Source of the DNA: Cyanodermella asteris | Taxonomy: Eukaryota; Ascomycota; Lecanoromycetes; Ostropales; Stictidaceae | Assembly (NCBI GenBank): GCA_900618795.1 | Contig: UYJD01000017.1 | Span: forward strand, 700,596 to 764,595 | Direction: 5' to 3' | DNA: 64,000 nt | Shown: one piece after another, positions 34,701 to 44,707 of the stretch | Layout of the letters: every line of letters starts with the position of its first letter | How positions within the stretch are numbered: the stretch's first letter is position 1 | Notes under the pieces: generated by a model | Told to the model about the DNA's origin: nothing | The model's input: only the letters and a program-made list of their open reading frames with translations | Databases searched by the model: none | Translations under genes and position numbers: made by a program

Positions 34701-35455
34701 GCACTGTCGCCACCGGCAAGAAAGCTGTGACCGGAGCCTACAACATGCTTGGTAAAGTCGCCGGTGGTGTAGCCGGTGTCGTAGGTGCAAAGGGCGTCGT
34801 GGGTAGCGGATTCGATAGCGTCAAGAAGGCGGTTGGCAAGAGCGGGCTGATGGGTGGCATCCTCAATCCATTCGGTGACTTTGGCATGATGGACGAGCTG
34901 AAGGACCAATGGACTCACGAGACCAAGGATCTGGAGCGAACATACCTCATCCGCACACTCCAAGGCATCGCTCAATCCCGCACTGTCCGCATGTCGTTCC
35001 TCTCCGGTAGCGTCTCCTGCTGTGGCGCCGGCCTGCTCCACGACCCTGGCCGGCCCGGAGACCACAAAACCATGTACCAACTCATCTCCTCCGCCGTTGT
35101 CAACGCGCCTCCTTCGTCCTACATCCTCAAGATGCTTCACAACAACAAGCAGCTGTACGTGCCCGCAAACGGCACCCGCTCAAACCATCAGCCCTCGGAC
35201 ACCAAGGAGGACATGATGGAAATCTTCCAGACCGACCCCGACGGAAAGCCCCGAACAGAGAAGAAGCTGATGGGCAGGCGCAATTATGTTGCGATAGTTG
35301 CCTACGATCCGGAACAGATCGCGGGCAACGTGCAGGGGAGTGGCAAGCTGAGTCTTGCCGCAGATTTCATGGTGCAAGGGGAGGGTGGTGGTGGAGTTGG
35401 CGGGGTCAGTAGGTACGGACCAGTGATTATACCGAACCTGGAATTCGGAAGGTGA
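31798..35455 (+). CDS. WW domain / PhoD-like phosphatase fusion, 1202 aa
   Basis: Two exons: 31798-34271 and 34321-35455, with a 49-bp intron (GTGAGT, CGCAG) that joins SLGDHD to IFDGFGSYPDYMQ. Residues 1-475 are Pro/Ser/Gln/Ala-rich and disordered, with a duplicated LPYPD motif near 80-105 and a PPAY (PPxY) motif near residue 374. A WW domain follows at about 478-515 (PLPEGWIAHIDP, YYYIHLPTQ, STQWEFP), with both signature Trp. The rest is a PhoD-like metallophosphatase: GPYLRYINMD, HTQLGLGDQVYAD, MSLGDHDIFDG, FAHHTT and a C-terminal FLSGSVSCCGAG region. The family cleaves phosphomonoesters or diesters using metal ions. No signal peptide is present, so it probably acts in the cytosol or on membranes through WW or PPxY contacts. 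Function in fungi is not settled as far as I know. Confidence 0.9.
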
Positions 35456-36169
35456 AGAGATGTGTTGAATGAAAGGAATGGTGGTTGATGCGAAATGTGT
35501 CATGAAGCGCTTGGAGAGTGAGCTATCGAGCGAGCAAGCGTGCATACTGGTGGGTTTCGATTCTACATAGGCTGATTCTTTATCACATAAATTTTTCAGA
35601 TGTCATGAAATGAATGATACTTTAGTACCAAAGTGTATAGAACAAACAGTCTCAGAAGCTCAATGCAGTATCTACATACAGAGTTACTGGTTAGTTATGA
35701 GGGTGAAGTGAGCCAATAGTGACGAGACTTTTCCCATCGAACACTTGTTAATGACTCCTTCTTGCAAATGTGTTTGCTGAATATGAAAGGCAATTTGATC
35801 TGTCGACGCTGTTGATAGAGAGCAGCTGTGCATCGCAGAGATCACAACCAATCGTGAGATTTGCCACCGCGGCTCAAGTTCAATAAACGCGCGACGCGTT
35901 CTCCCCGTCCCAGGCAACGCTTGGTCCGTGCACCAAGAAGTTGCCCGTCTCTTGGCCGCTTGCCAGGGCGAACTCACAGGTACAGTCTCTTTTTCACTGT
36001 CAGCCTCTGTGCGGACTTGCATAATTCCTCTATTCTATAGGGGCCACCGTCGTATGGAAAGCCTCCCCGTCGAGATTGCCAATCACTTGCCCCAGCAGAC
36101 TCATTGTGGTTACAGCATCCCCTCCTGACAATCGCCACCCACCATTCACTTATCGCTCAACACCAACAA
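35456..36169. other. Intergenic and RAD7 promoter
   Basis: This contains the 3' flank of the WW/PhoD gene and the promoter of the next gene. No gene or repeat is seen. A GCGCGACGCG palindrome-like stretch lies near 35890. Confidence 0.5.
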
Positions 36170-38017
36170 ATGTCCCGGCGCAATAACAATACGGGCAGCC
36201 GCAGCATCCGCGGCCCTCAATCAGCCCTGACCGATTTCCTAGCCTCAAACAACATTTCCGCAGCTCAGATTCGAGCCGACTTCGAAGCCCGCCGGGCAAA
36301 CGCCGCTAACGACCCACAAAACGACGAAGACGCACAGAACAATGACCGAGACGAAGAAGATGATGATGACGATGATGATGACGATGATGAGGAGGAAGTG
36401 AACGCGACAGCCAACGCCCGCAAGCGAAAGCGCCAGACCCAAGCCGCGCTCGAGAAGATCAAAAAGGGCAAAGCGTTCAAGAAGCGCAAGAAGTCTCTAG
36501 CCGGCGAGCCCGGCGAAGACGACGACGAGGAGATCGCACTGGACGTTTACGAGAAATCCCGTCCGGCCCCGGGCCAGCTGGAGCACTGCGGCATTTGCGA
36601 GAAGCGCTTCACCGTCACGCCGTACAGCAAGGAGGGCCCCAAAGGCGGGCTCTGCTGCACGAAATGCAGCAAAGAGCTCAAGGACGAGGAGAAGAAGGGT
36701 GCGAGGAAGGCGGCAGCGGCCAGGAAGCCGGCGCCGAAACGGGGCCGGCGACAGGCGCAGAGTGCGTTGCTGGATGGCATGATACGGCACGGGTCGAAGA
36801 GCTTGGTCGATATCTGTGTCGAGAAGATTGCCAACGTGAGCAATGATGTCGAGGAGTTTGGGGATATTGGGGATAACGATGCGTTGATGGCGAAGATCAG
36901 CCAGATTTTCTCCAAGCGGAGGATCATGGATAGTCGGACTTCGAAGTTGTTTTTGAGGTCGGATTACAGGCATGTCATTCTTGATGACTGTGGGAAGATG
37001 GAGGTGGATGATTTCAATTACATCTTCTCCGTGGCGCACAATGTTAAGCATTTGAGTCTCAGGAATGCTGGACAGATGAAGGATGCGACGATTACATACA
37101 TGCTTGAGCAGGGTATCAAGCTGGAGAGTCTTCACGTGGATGCGGCGAATCTGATCAGCGACGCCAAATGGCGCGAGTACTTTGAAAAGGCTGGATCGAA
37201 TTTGACGACGTTGAAATTCTCTTGGTTGGACGACACTATGACGGACGAGACAATCGCGTCCATGGTGGAGCACTGCCCCAACCTCAAGCGCCTCAAGATC
37301 AAACGATGCTTCAAGCTCACAGAAGAGTCGCTCAGGCACATTTCCAAGCTGAGAAACCTTGAGCAACTCTCACTGTACACGATGCAGCCTGTGTCTGAGG
37401 ATGCAGTCAACGCGCTTATCGAAGCCGTCGGCGCAAGTTTGAAGACTCTCAGTCTCGAGCGCTTCGACACAATCTCAAACGAGACACTTGAAATCATTCA
37501 CAACAGCTGCGCTAAGCTTAAGAAACTGCGCATCACGCCGAATGACTACTCCCACGACGCCGGATTCGAAGCGCTCTTCACTGGCTGGAAGAACCCGGGC
37601 CTCACATTCATCGACTTTGCTTCCGCGCGCGACGTCGACAACCAGAATCCAGACGGTCCGGAGGACGAGCCAATCGGTCTCGGTGACAAGGGCTTCGAGG
37701 CTCTCATCAAGCACTCTGGCCTCAAGCTGAAGCATCTCAATATCCCTTCCAACAGACACATATCGGCCGCGACTTTGCTGTCGACTTTCGACGGCAAAAA
37801 GCATTATCCCCTGCTCGAGGATGTCGACATGAGTTTGATTCCCAACGTTGACGACGTCGTCATTCGAGGAATATTCAAGAGTTGCCCGAATATCAAGAAG
37901 GTGACGGTATTTGCCTGCTTCGGAGTCAAAGATGTGGTTGTGCCCAGGGGCGTAGCTTTGATTGGTACTCCGCATGCTCAAGAAGCTATTGTTCAGGAGG
38001 GAACCTCGCTGGGCTAA
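36170..38017 (+). CDS. RAD7: RAD7-like nucleotide excision repair protein, 615 aa
   Basis: Single exon. I start at the ATG at 36170 (MSRRNNNTGSRSIRGPQSAL), the common start of fungal RAD7 proteins; an in-frame ATG 22 codons upstream gives an unrelated leader. Residues 60-76 are an almost pure Asp/Glu run encoded by GATGAC repeats, and a basic bipartite nuclear signal follows (ARKRKRQ, KKGKAFKKRKK). A Cys cluster at 140-166 (HCGICEKRF, GLCCTKC) looks zinc-binding. The remainder is leucine-rich repeats (CPNLKRLKIKRCFKLTEESL, KNPGLTFIDFASARD). In yeast, RAD7 works with RAD16 in repair of non-transcribed DNA and in an E3 ubiquitin ligase. The call rests on this domain order plus conserved segments such as LDGMIRHGSKSLVDIC. 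Confidence 0.93.
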   Translation: MSRRNNNTGSRSIRGPQSALTDFLASNNISAAQIRADFEARRANAANDPQNDEDAQNNDRDEEDDDDDDDDDDEEEVNATANARKRKRQTQAALEKIKKGKAFKKRKKSLAGEPGEDDDEEIALDVYEKSRPAPGQLEHCGICEKRFTVTPYSKEGPKGGLCCTKCSKELKDEEKKGARKAAAARKPAPKRGRRQAQSALLDGMIRHGSKSLVDICVEKIANVSNDVEEFGDIGDNDALMAKISQIFSKRRIMDSRTSKLFLRSDYRHVILDDCGKMEVDDFNYIFSVAHNVKHLSLRNAGQMKDATITYMLEQGIKLESLHVDAANLISDAKWREYFEKAGSNLTTLKFSWLDDTMTDETIASMVEHCPNLKRLKIKRCFKLTEESLRHISKLRNLEQLSLYTMQPVSEDAVNALIEAVGASLKTLSLERFDTISNETLEIIHNSCAKLKKLRITPNDYSHDAGFEALFTGWKNPGLTFIDFASARDVDNQNPDGPEDEPIGLGDKGFEALIKHSGLKLKHLNIPSNRHISAATLLSTFDGKKHYPLLEDVDMSLIPNVDDVVIRGIFKSCPNIKKVTVFACFGVKDVVVPRGVALIGTPHAQEAIVQEGTSLG

Positions 38018-38140
38018 CGGGCTGGCTTGAAGCACGACGAGCCTGAAACGATCGACGAGGAGTTCGAGTAGCAACTCGCCTCGCATGAAGGCAATGATCA
38101 GTATGATGTATGTGTTCAAGTGTCATGGCTCTGATGGCTT

Positions 38141-38908
38141 TCAGCCGACCTCAATACTCTGTCTGCGCACCTGGCACGGTTCTGACTGCGAGACTGCAAA
38201 CATTGTTTTCTCTGCAGAATCTTGCGACTTGATTGTGCTTCGCGGTGTTCGTGACTGATCGTGATCTCGCTCCCAATCCTCCTTCGTTAGCTGAAAGTCG
38301 ACACTATCAACCCATTGATCTCCAATGAGATACGTCCTCTCCCTCCGTCCCAGCTCTACGAATCCAAACTTTCGTAACACGCCAATTGACGCCTCGTTCC
38401 TCGGATCCACGTCCGCTACTATGCTCTCGAACATGTCCTGCCCATCTGCGTCCCTGAGCCCAAAATAGTACGGGAACAACGCCTCCAGCGCTTCCGAAAC
38501 CAGACCTCGCCGCCAGTGCGACCTCGCAACCAGGAACCCGATCTCGTTACCGCTCCAGATGCCAACCTTGCCGATCGGAGCATCCGCGGTGCTCGTCGTC
38601 GTCGTCGTAGCAGTAGTAGTAGTAGTAGCGGTAGTAGTAGTACCCGTAGAGCGCGTACCGAGCGGATCGGTCGCGGTGTCCACGATGATAAAGTCCGTGA
38701 CCCCGTTCCGGGGGTTTTCCATCATGTGATCGATCCAGTTGGCCGTCTGGGTCGGCTCGGTGTGGGGCAGGGAGGACCAGTACGCCATCACTTCCGGGTC
38801 GGAGAAGGCGTGGAAGAGGGGGTCGGCGTCGCGGAGGAGGGCGCCGCGGAGGAGGAGCCTCGGTGTTTGGATCGTCACTTTCTTTTCGGAGGGAGGTGCG
38901 GATGTCAT
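38141..38908 (-). CDS. GNAT acetyltransferase with poly-Thr insertion, 255 aa
   Basis: Single exon, convergent with RAD7 (123 bp apart). N-terminal TPRLLLRGALLRDADPLFHA, the FSDPEVMAYWSSLPHT block and GNEIGFLVARSHWRRGLVSE are the landmarks of RimJ/RimL-like GNAT enzymes; the RRGLVSEAL part is the acetyl-CoA pyrophosphate loop. ASIGVLRKFGFVELGRRE closes the domain. Between strands of the core, at about residues 81-110, lies an insert of nearly pure Thr (TTTTATTTTTATTTTTST), encoded by a GTA/GTC-type trinucleotide run at 38592-38653. It falls in a loop and keeps the frame, so activity may survive. The acceptor, whether a protein N-terminus or a small molecule, is unknown. The tail after residue 215 is unrelated to the family. 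Confidence 0.9.
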   Translation of the reverse strand: MTSAPPSEKKVTIQTPRLLLRGALLRDADPLFHAFSDPEVMAYWSSLPHTEPTQTANWIDHMMENPRNGVTDFIIVDTATDPLGTRSTGTTTTATTTTTATTTTTSTADAPIGKVGIWSGNEIGFLVARSHWRRGLVSEALEALFPYYFGLRDADGQDMFESIVADVDPRNEASIGVLRKFGFVELGRRERTYLIGDQWVDSVDFQLTKEDWERDHDQSRTPRSTIKSQDSAEKTMFAVSQSEPCQVRRQSIEVG

Positions 38909-40194
38909 GGTGTTCTTTTGTTGTTGGATGTTGGATCAAACCCCTCTTTTCTATTCGTTTTTTCTAATGTAGTTTTTGGGGTGCGAGGGGGGTGGAGGGC
39001 TGTTTGAGGAAGTTGCTCGTGAGATGGGAGACGGGGCGGACCGTGGTACTACATGTATACCTATACAGTTACGTATCGAAAATTCTTGCGGTCCCCCTCC
39101 ACCCCCAATGTTGTGGGAGGTGAGATTCTAGAGCTTGCTTTTTTGAGTCACTCGACGCCTCTTGTCAGATTTTGGCGAGCTAGGACCCACGGTGCGAGAC
39201 CCTTGTTCGTCCCTTTCTTCCTTCACCTTGTATCGAAATCATATACTACCATGATTACTTTTTGAGCCTTGACTCATAGTTTTTCAATGTGTGCCGAGAG
39301 CGGTGTAAGACATGGACCGAGAAACTTGCTGCTTTCGGATTAGCGAACCGACCGAAGAGCGGACGGACTTGCGCTTCGCCCGTCACAGTAGTCATAGAGA
39401 GTCTTGATGACTCTGGTCATCACTGGTCATGTTGAAAGGGGGTGTTTTGGGGCAAAGCTTCGTTCGAAAGAGAAAGCACGGCGTGAGACGATGGGGGGAT
39501 GCCGGTTGCTTTGATTGGTGAACTTGACAGTTGGCGGTTCGGTTGCTTAGGGGCTTCGGGGAGATCGGCAATAGCTAGTTGATCCTCCGAACCCCCGCCA
39601 TATCAAATGTCATAGCGCTGCGTTTCACTCTTCTCTTGTCTCGCTCAACGCCGTCACGGTTGTTTCGGCTCTTGATGGCGGATGAGGCTGTCTACTAGAG
39701 TATCTGACCACGTGATATGAGGTACCAGCTACTGGGAATAAGCATGAACCAATCAAGCTGCCCGATTTTCAACCTTGTCTACGAAAGATTAACTCCAGCA
39801 CATTATCTCACTCCCCGAATAGTTACCTTACAAACATCAGAGGCTTTCCGCAGCATGATGGCGACCGTGGGGTGGAAGATTGCCCCTAGTTGGTGATTTC
39901 CATCACGTGGTAAAACACTCTACGTTATGGTCGTTGCGGCCAGTGTGGACTGGTGGTAACACGTCGCTCGCTCGACTCGTGCAGCAGATTTGCTACCTCT
40001 CCTTCAGATACACGACACATGGCTGGACAAATTTGACATCAGTGGAGAACCACGCTGGTGGTAAGTTATCATCCTAGCAGAATAACTTGAGCTCGTATCC
40101 TTGGCAGGATCTACATATATCTGAAAGATAGTCCTGCATCAGAGCTAACCCTGAAGAGTGGCGTCGGTCTGAGCTTTGCACATCGTCACTGGAA
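38909..40194. other. Intergenic, no supported gene
   Basis: The left end is the GNAT promoter. CACGTG hexamers occur at about 39709 and 39905, within TGACCACGTGAT and CATCACGTGG, but no start codon of a supported gene follows closely. A Cys-poor open frame at 39880-40077 might be a 5' piece of the ankyrin relic, although it shows no repeat motif. Confidence 0.45.
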
Positions 40195-40651
40195 GACGAA
40201 TGCCCTCGACGAATGCCCTAGACTACGCCGCAGAACATTGCGAGTTTGACGGTTTCCGGCTGCTGGTTAAAGCCGGTATGGATCCAGCATAGTCCCATGC
40301 CTTGCACGTTGCGGCCAAGAAGCACTCGTATGGTCATGGATGGGAGGCACCTGAACTCGGCGGAGAAGAGTTGTCCATTGCATTCAGGGACTTCCTGTTG
40401 ACTGAAACTCGCATGTATGTAAACAAGATCGCCACGTACGACGACTGGACGACAACCAGCTGTTACAGGACCGAGAGCACCGCGTTGTGTGCCGCTGCAC
40501 GCAGGAATCCACGCGGAGAATTCTGCTGCTGCTGCTGCTGCTGCTGAAGCATGGAGCGGATCCAGATAACCCGAATGGGGCTTGGGCGACGATCACCGAG
40601 TATGTGAAGGATCACACATTCAACAATGGTATCCATCTATTGCAGGCGTAG
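40195..40651 (+). pseudogene. Ankyrin-repeat gene relic broken at a CTG run
   Basis: The frame reads ALDYAAEHCEFDGFRLLVKAG, then a TAG after MDPA, then SHALHVAAKKHS and TALCAAARRNPRGEF. It then enters eight CTG triplets (40523-40546). The frame that arrives reads poly-Cys and stops; the neighbouring frame reads eight Leu followed by KHGADPDNPNGAW and TITEYVKDHTFNNG up to a stop at 40651. A/TALxxAAxxxxxxxxxLLLKHGAD is the ankyrin repeat pattern, so the same protein clearly continues across a change of frame at the microsatellite. With one stop and one frame change in about 450 bp, I call a pseudogene fragment. Flanking repeats are not visible, so most of the gene is gone or too diverged. Confidence 0.7.
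40523..40546 (+). repeat. (CTG)8 microsatellite
   Basis: Eight perfect CTG triplets lie inside the ankyrin relic, in the place where the repeat normally has two or three Leu before KHGAD. The reading frame changes across it. Confidence 0.95.
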
Positions 40652-40838
40652 GATCACATATCTGGAGTTCGCTTCGACAGAATTCTAAGCTCATTTACCA
40701 CAGGCCTGAATAGCTATAATGAGCAGACATCGAAGGCGGATATATGGAGATCTGTGCGCTTGCAAGTAGTAATTCATCTTCGCATATCCCAAAATTGTAT
40801 AAGGGCCTGGCAAGAGGGTTCCGTTGCTTAGCTCGAGG

Positions 40839-42143
40839 TCAAATCTTGCTCCCATCTCGTCCACTCCCTCTCTCCGCCACATTCCTCCCGACATCCAGCA
40901 CCATGACGGTATGCGAACTCAACGCCAACAGATCACCCTCGGGGCCCATCACCACAATCTCATAATCCATCCTCCCCTCCCGGACCTCCTTCGCCCGAAT
41001 CCTCAAGAACACCCACTCCAGGCCTTCAGCCGGTAGGACCTTCTTGACCTCCATATTCAAGACCACCGTCGGGCACCAAAATTGCGGCCAGCTCTCCACC
41101 TCCTTCTTCTGCTCGTCCGTGCCCGCAACCTTCAGATGATCCCTGAACTGCTCAATCATCAACGGGAACAGATCCACCACGGAGCCAAGAGTCGTCTGCG
41201 TGATCCTCTGCCCGTTCTCCAACCTGATCCATTCGTCGATGATGCTCGGGTGCGGCTGGCCTCGTTTCGGCGCGTAGACCTCGTACCTCGAGTACGCGAG
41301 CCTGAACTTGGCGTGCCGCGGCGACAACCTCTCCCATTGCGCATCCTTGCCCTCGCCCAACTTCGTGAGCTCTACCCCTGGCGGCTTGGGCTCCAGTGCC
41401 CAATTCGTAGGCTGGCTCAATGCGAGCCCGAGACCGCCAGTGAACGGCTTCGACAAGTTTGCGTGCGTGATGTATCCGACGACTTCATCGCGTTGGACGG
41501 TCTTTCCGGTCTTGCGATCTTTTTGCGGCTGGGAGAGCGCGACATGCACGACGGACGTTTGACCGCCGAGTTTCATGTCTTGGACCGTCAAGGTTGCGGG
41601 CCCGGTCGATGTTCGGCGAAGGAATGAGAGGTGGAGAGTCAGGCAATGGGGCTGGTTCTGTCGGCTCAAAGTGGTGTTGAAGTGCTTTTCAGTTGTGGCG
41701 AGGAAGACTGATGTTACGTAGCCGCCATGGGGTACTAGTGGAGGTTCGTGTCAGAAGGATGTTCAGAACGGGGCATGAAGCGAGAAGGGAGCCGAGGACG
41801 GGCACTTGAGCTGCATAGATTGGCGATCTCATTCGTGTAGATGAAACATCGTCGAACAGCTAGAATGCTCTATACATGCTATACCATTGCCTGTTACAGT
41901 TTGCAACAACGAGGAATACTAATTTCAATAGACACCGAGTGCTCTCGAGTTCGGATCCGCTTCCTCCAACGGTCCGGAAACGTAGCACTTGCAGAAGGAA
42001 AAGCAACAGCGATCAAACAGAACATCGACCAACTTACCACTTCCGACCGCCCAATCGTTTCTCAGGTTTACCTCATAATTATGCGAATCAATGGCCTTGA
42101 TAGCCGTGGCCCCGGCATAACTCGTATTCCTGGTATCCGCCAT
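40839..42143 (-). CDS. Thioesterase-like (double hotdog) protein, 333 aa
   Basis: Two exons: 42038-42143 and 40839-41734, separated by a 303-bp intron (GTAAGT donor, ACTAG acceptor), long for this genome. The join gives YEVNLRNDWAVGSVPHGGYVTSVFLATT, the uninterrupted start of the fungal thioesterase-like superfamily, which supports the intron strongly. The ATG at 42143 is the only one in frame. The first hotdog half ends with SVVHVALSQ; the second carries SIIDEWIRLENG, LFPLMIEQF and VLNMEVKKVLPAEGLEWVFLRIRAKEVREGRMDYEI. Members are TesB-like and are thought to act on acyl-CoA or acyl carriers, and some sit in secondary-metabolite clusters; none is seen here. No signal or membrane segment is present. 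A MITE lies 252 bp upstream of the start, in the likely promoter. Confidence 0.85.
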
Positions 42144-42394
42144 GCCAATTCCTGCGCCCAAAAGAAAACCAAGTCTATTTTCTATATGCCACCTCTATTC
42201 GTGCTGAGATCTATAGTCAATTTGCGACACGTCTATGCGATGTTTAACGTTGAAAGGCGAACGAGACGGTGTGGTCAGTAGTGTCGTTATCTCCAAACAG
42301 CCTCGGCACGACGCCACAGATTTGGGGCTGCCGAACCGGAGATCACGTCTTTCCAGAGCTCGGACCAAGACCTCAAAGTCGTTGCGGAAACAAT

Positions 42395-42741
42395 GGGTAA
42401 AAGACTTCAAACCCCTGCTCGCGACTTGGGCCCACCAGCACCTGAAGGTCAACTAACCGGGACAGCTAAAGATGTCAGCTAACCCGCCTAGTACCCCTAA
42501 TATTCTAACCGTCGCAACGCTCTAGGCGCTCCGCGCCAAAGACGCTCCAAATAACCCGAACCCTATCCCCTAAAACTAACCACTAACCCCCTAATCACTC
42601 GCTAACGCTCAACAGCTAATCACCCCCAACACTCGCTACGCTCGGTTGACTAACCGCGGCTGGTAGAGCCAGAGGGCCGAAGTCTTGATAGGGGTTTGAA
42701 GTCTTTTCGTAAACTTCCCGAGGATTTGAAGTCTTTTACCC
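42395..42741. mobile_element. Mutator-like MITE, 347 bp, with 9-bp target duplication
   Basis: The left end GGGTAAAAGACTTCAAA (42395-42411) is matched by its exact reverse complement at 42725-42741, giving 17-bp perfect terminal inverted repeats. Immediately outside are direct copies of CGGAAACAA, at 42385-42393 (one base before the left repeat) and 42742-42750, as expected for a 9-bp target-site duplication. The motif AAAAGACTTCAAACCCCT recurs inside the right end as its complement (42690-42707), so the right terminus is duplicated. The interior has no coding capacity, is C-rich and has many stops. A 9-bp duplication is characteristic of Mutator-like elements, so this is a non-autonomous derivative. 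Perfect termini and duplication suggest a fairly recent insertion. It lies upstream of the thioesterase-like gene. Confidence 0.8.
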
Positions 42742-42750
42742 CGGAAACAA

Positions 42751-44707
42751 CACCTCGAATACCTCAACCTCCAGGCATAACAGCATGTACTTACCTACCA
42801 ATGGAGAGCCTAGTAGCCCAGGCAAGTGGCCTCAAAGGTTCGGACAAACTGTATTGGCCGAGACGACCTGCGGTGGGAGCGAAGCAGTTATCACCAGCAT
42901 GTCCTCTGTCAGCCTGCCCCTGACCACCAGATCAGCATCTGGCCTAACACGAATGGAAACCAAACACGTCTTCGTCGTCGATCTCGCAAGCTGTCTCGTA
43001 TTGACTGGCAGAACCGTGGTCGTGACATCCAGATTCGTTAAGCGACGACGTCAAGCGACCGTTGATCATTAGCCAATATCTAACCACACGCCTGCCGAGC
43101 TGACCCATCCTGACATCCTCACAGCCGCTGCCTGCTTTGCTTACGTGCCAACGCTACCAATGATGGCAGTCCGATAACAGGTTTCGCTTCCAGATTCTAC
43201 TGCTCGCAAGGCTCTCCGCGAAAAGCGCGGCAAGGCAACCTGTCACGGAATCTTCACAAGCAACGATGCAGCCAAGTTTCCCCAACCTCTCCCGTCGCAA
43301 TATTTTGGTTTGCAGGAAGCAAGAAATTATGTCATGGTATTGCCATTGTTGCGTGATCGCAATCGTACCGCAAGATGCAACGACGGCATTTGAAAACTTG
43401 CATTTATGTTTTTTCATGACTCATGTTCGAGTTCTTGCTTGAGCGACAAGCATTCGCCAGAAAAACAGGAAAAGAAACCAAAACAAAAAAAAAGCTTCCT
43501 TGTTCTATTTCCGAGTACCACCGAGAGGAGAGGATGTCGAATCGCTCGAACTCGGGGTTTACAGAGGCTATCTACGTCTTCTGTCATGTCACCACACAAC
43601 TCGGCAAGCCTCAAAATTCTCTTCCACGCGGCATCCAACCGCCCCGATTCCGATGCAAAGTAAAAACCCCTGCAATCTGAACTTCTGAACACATACCGCT
43701 TTCTCCATCCCGCTCAAAGTCCCTGCGTGTGCACCAGAAAACCCATCGGCCAGCCATCCCGCACTGTGTATCGTGACCTCAAATCTCACAGCTGACCCTC
43801 AGAAACAAAAACCCATTGTCATGCTGTCTCAAAAGTGTGGGGAAGCGCATCGTGTAATCTCGGACCAGGACTAGCCAGATGGTGTGATGACCACCGATTG
43901 GGTTCGCCTCGGATGTGGATTTGGCGCAAGTGTGCAGGGATTGCATGCATGCGTGCATGCACGGCGGCGGGTGTTCCTCGGGCGGGCTTGCATATGCAGC
44001 CACACCTTCTGAGCTTTTTTTGTAAGGGTTGGCTAGCGCCGATCGCAGCTCGAACCATCGTGGAGATGGGTCCCATGCGGTAATGACATTACGAGGGGAA
44101 AGTGGAATTTTCGGGGAGGCAAATCCGAAAGGCGAGATGGGCTTTTTTGCTTGGCAAGCGGATTATAGTGGGTTCGTTGGCTCTTAGCATTGCTCACATG
44201 AGATTGCTATACCCGGGCGAGGCAATTGGATACGAGATTGTGGTCATTTGAAGGCCGTGATGTCATTCATTGCTTTTTTCATGATCTAGGCTTTGATAGG
44301 GTCCGTCGGAAGGCTAAGCTGTTCGGCCGCTTCCGCCATGGTCACAAGCAAATATGGACAGGCTCGGGCTTGATGTGCGCCGGCCATCACATATTCGAAA
44401 CAATCAGCTCGTCCAAGACAACAAGGATCTGCATCAGGAGGGATAAAAATGTAAAAGAAGTGAAATTTAGGTTTACACTCGTCATGAGTTGCCCCCAAAA
44501 TTGGCATCGGCCAGCGGAGAAGGATCCAACCAGTGCTGCACCATCCCGAGAAACCTCAGTCCCGTCAGGTCGCACAAACTTCCAAGAACCCCAGAGATCA
44601 AAAGCCAACTTGTCCCAAGCTGTTAAAATTTCAAATGGCACACTCATGCATCTGACGAGACCAAACCGGTTCAGGCCGCAGATGTTCGAGTGACAGAAAT
44701 CTAACGT
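42751..44707. other. Intergenic, no supported gene
   Basis: I see short frames only. One at 42826-43041 (plus) ends in a basic stretch (RLRRRSRKLSRIDWQNRGR), and one at 43414-43692 (minus) reads locally like protein, but neither matches a family or splices convincingly. A TGCATGCATGCGTGCATGC run lies at 43942-43960. The right end is the 3' flank of the GH128 gene. Confidence 0.4.

Noticed and set aside
42530-42620. CCCTAA-like strings suggesting interstitial telomere repeats
   Set aside because: The strings are irregular and lie inside the MITE; no tandem array of a constant unit is present.
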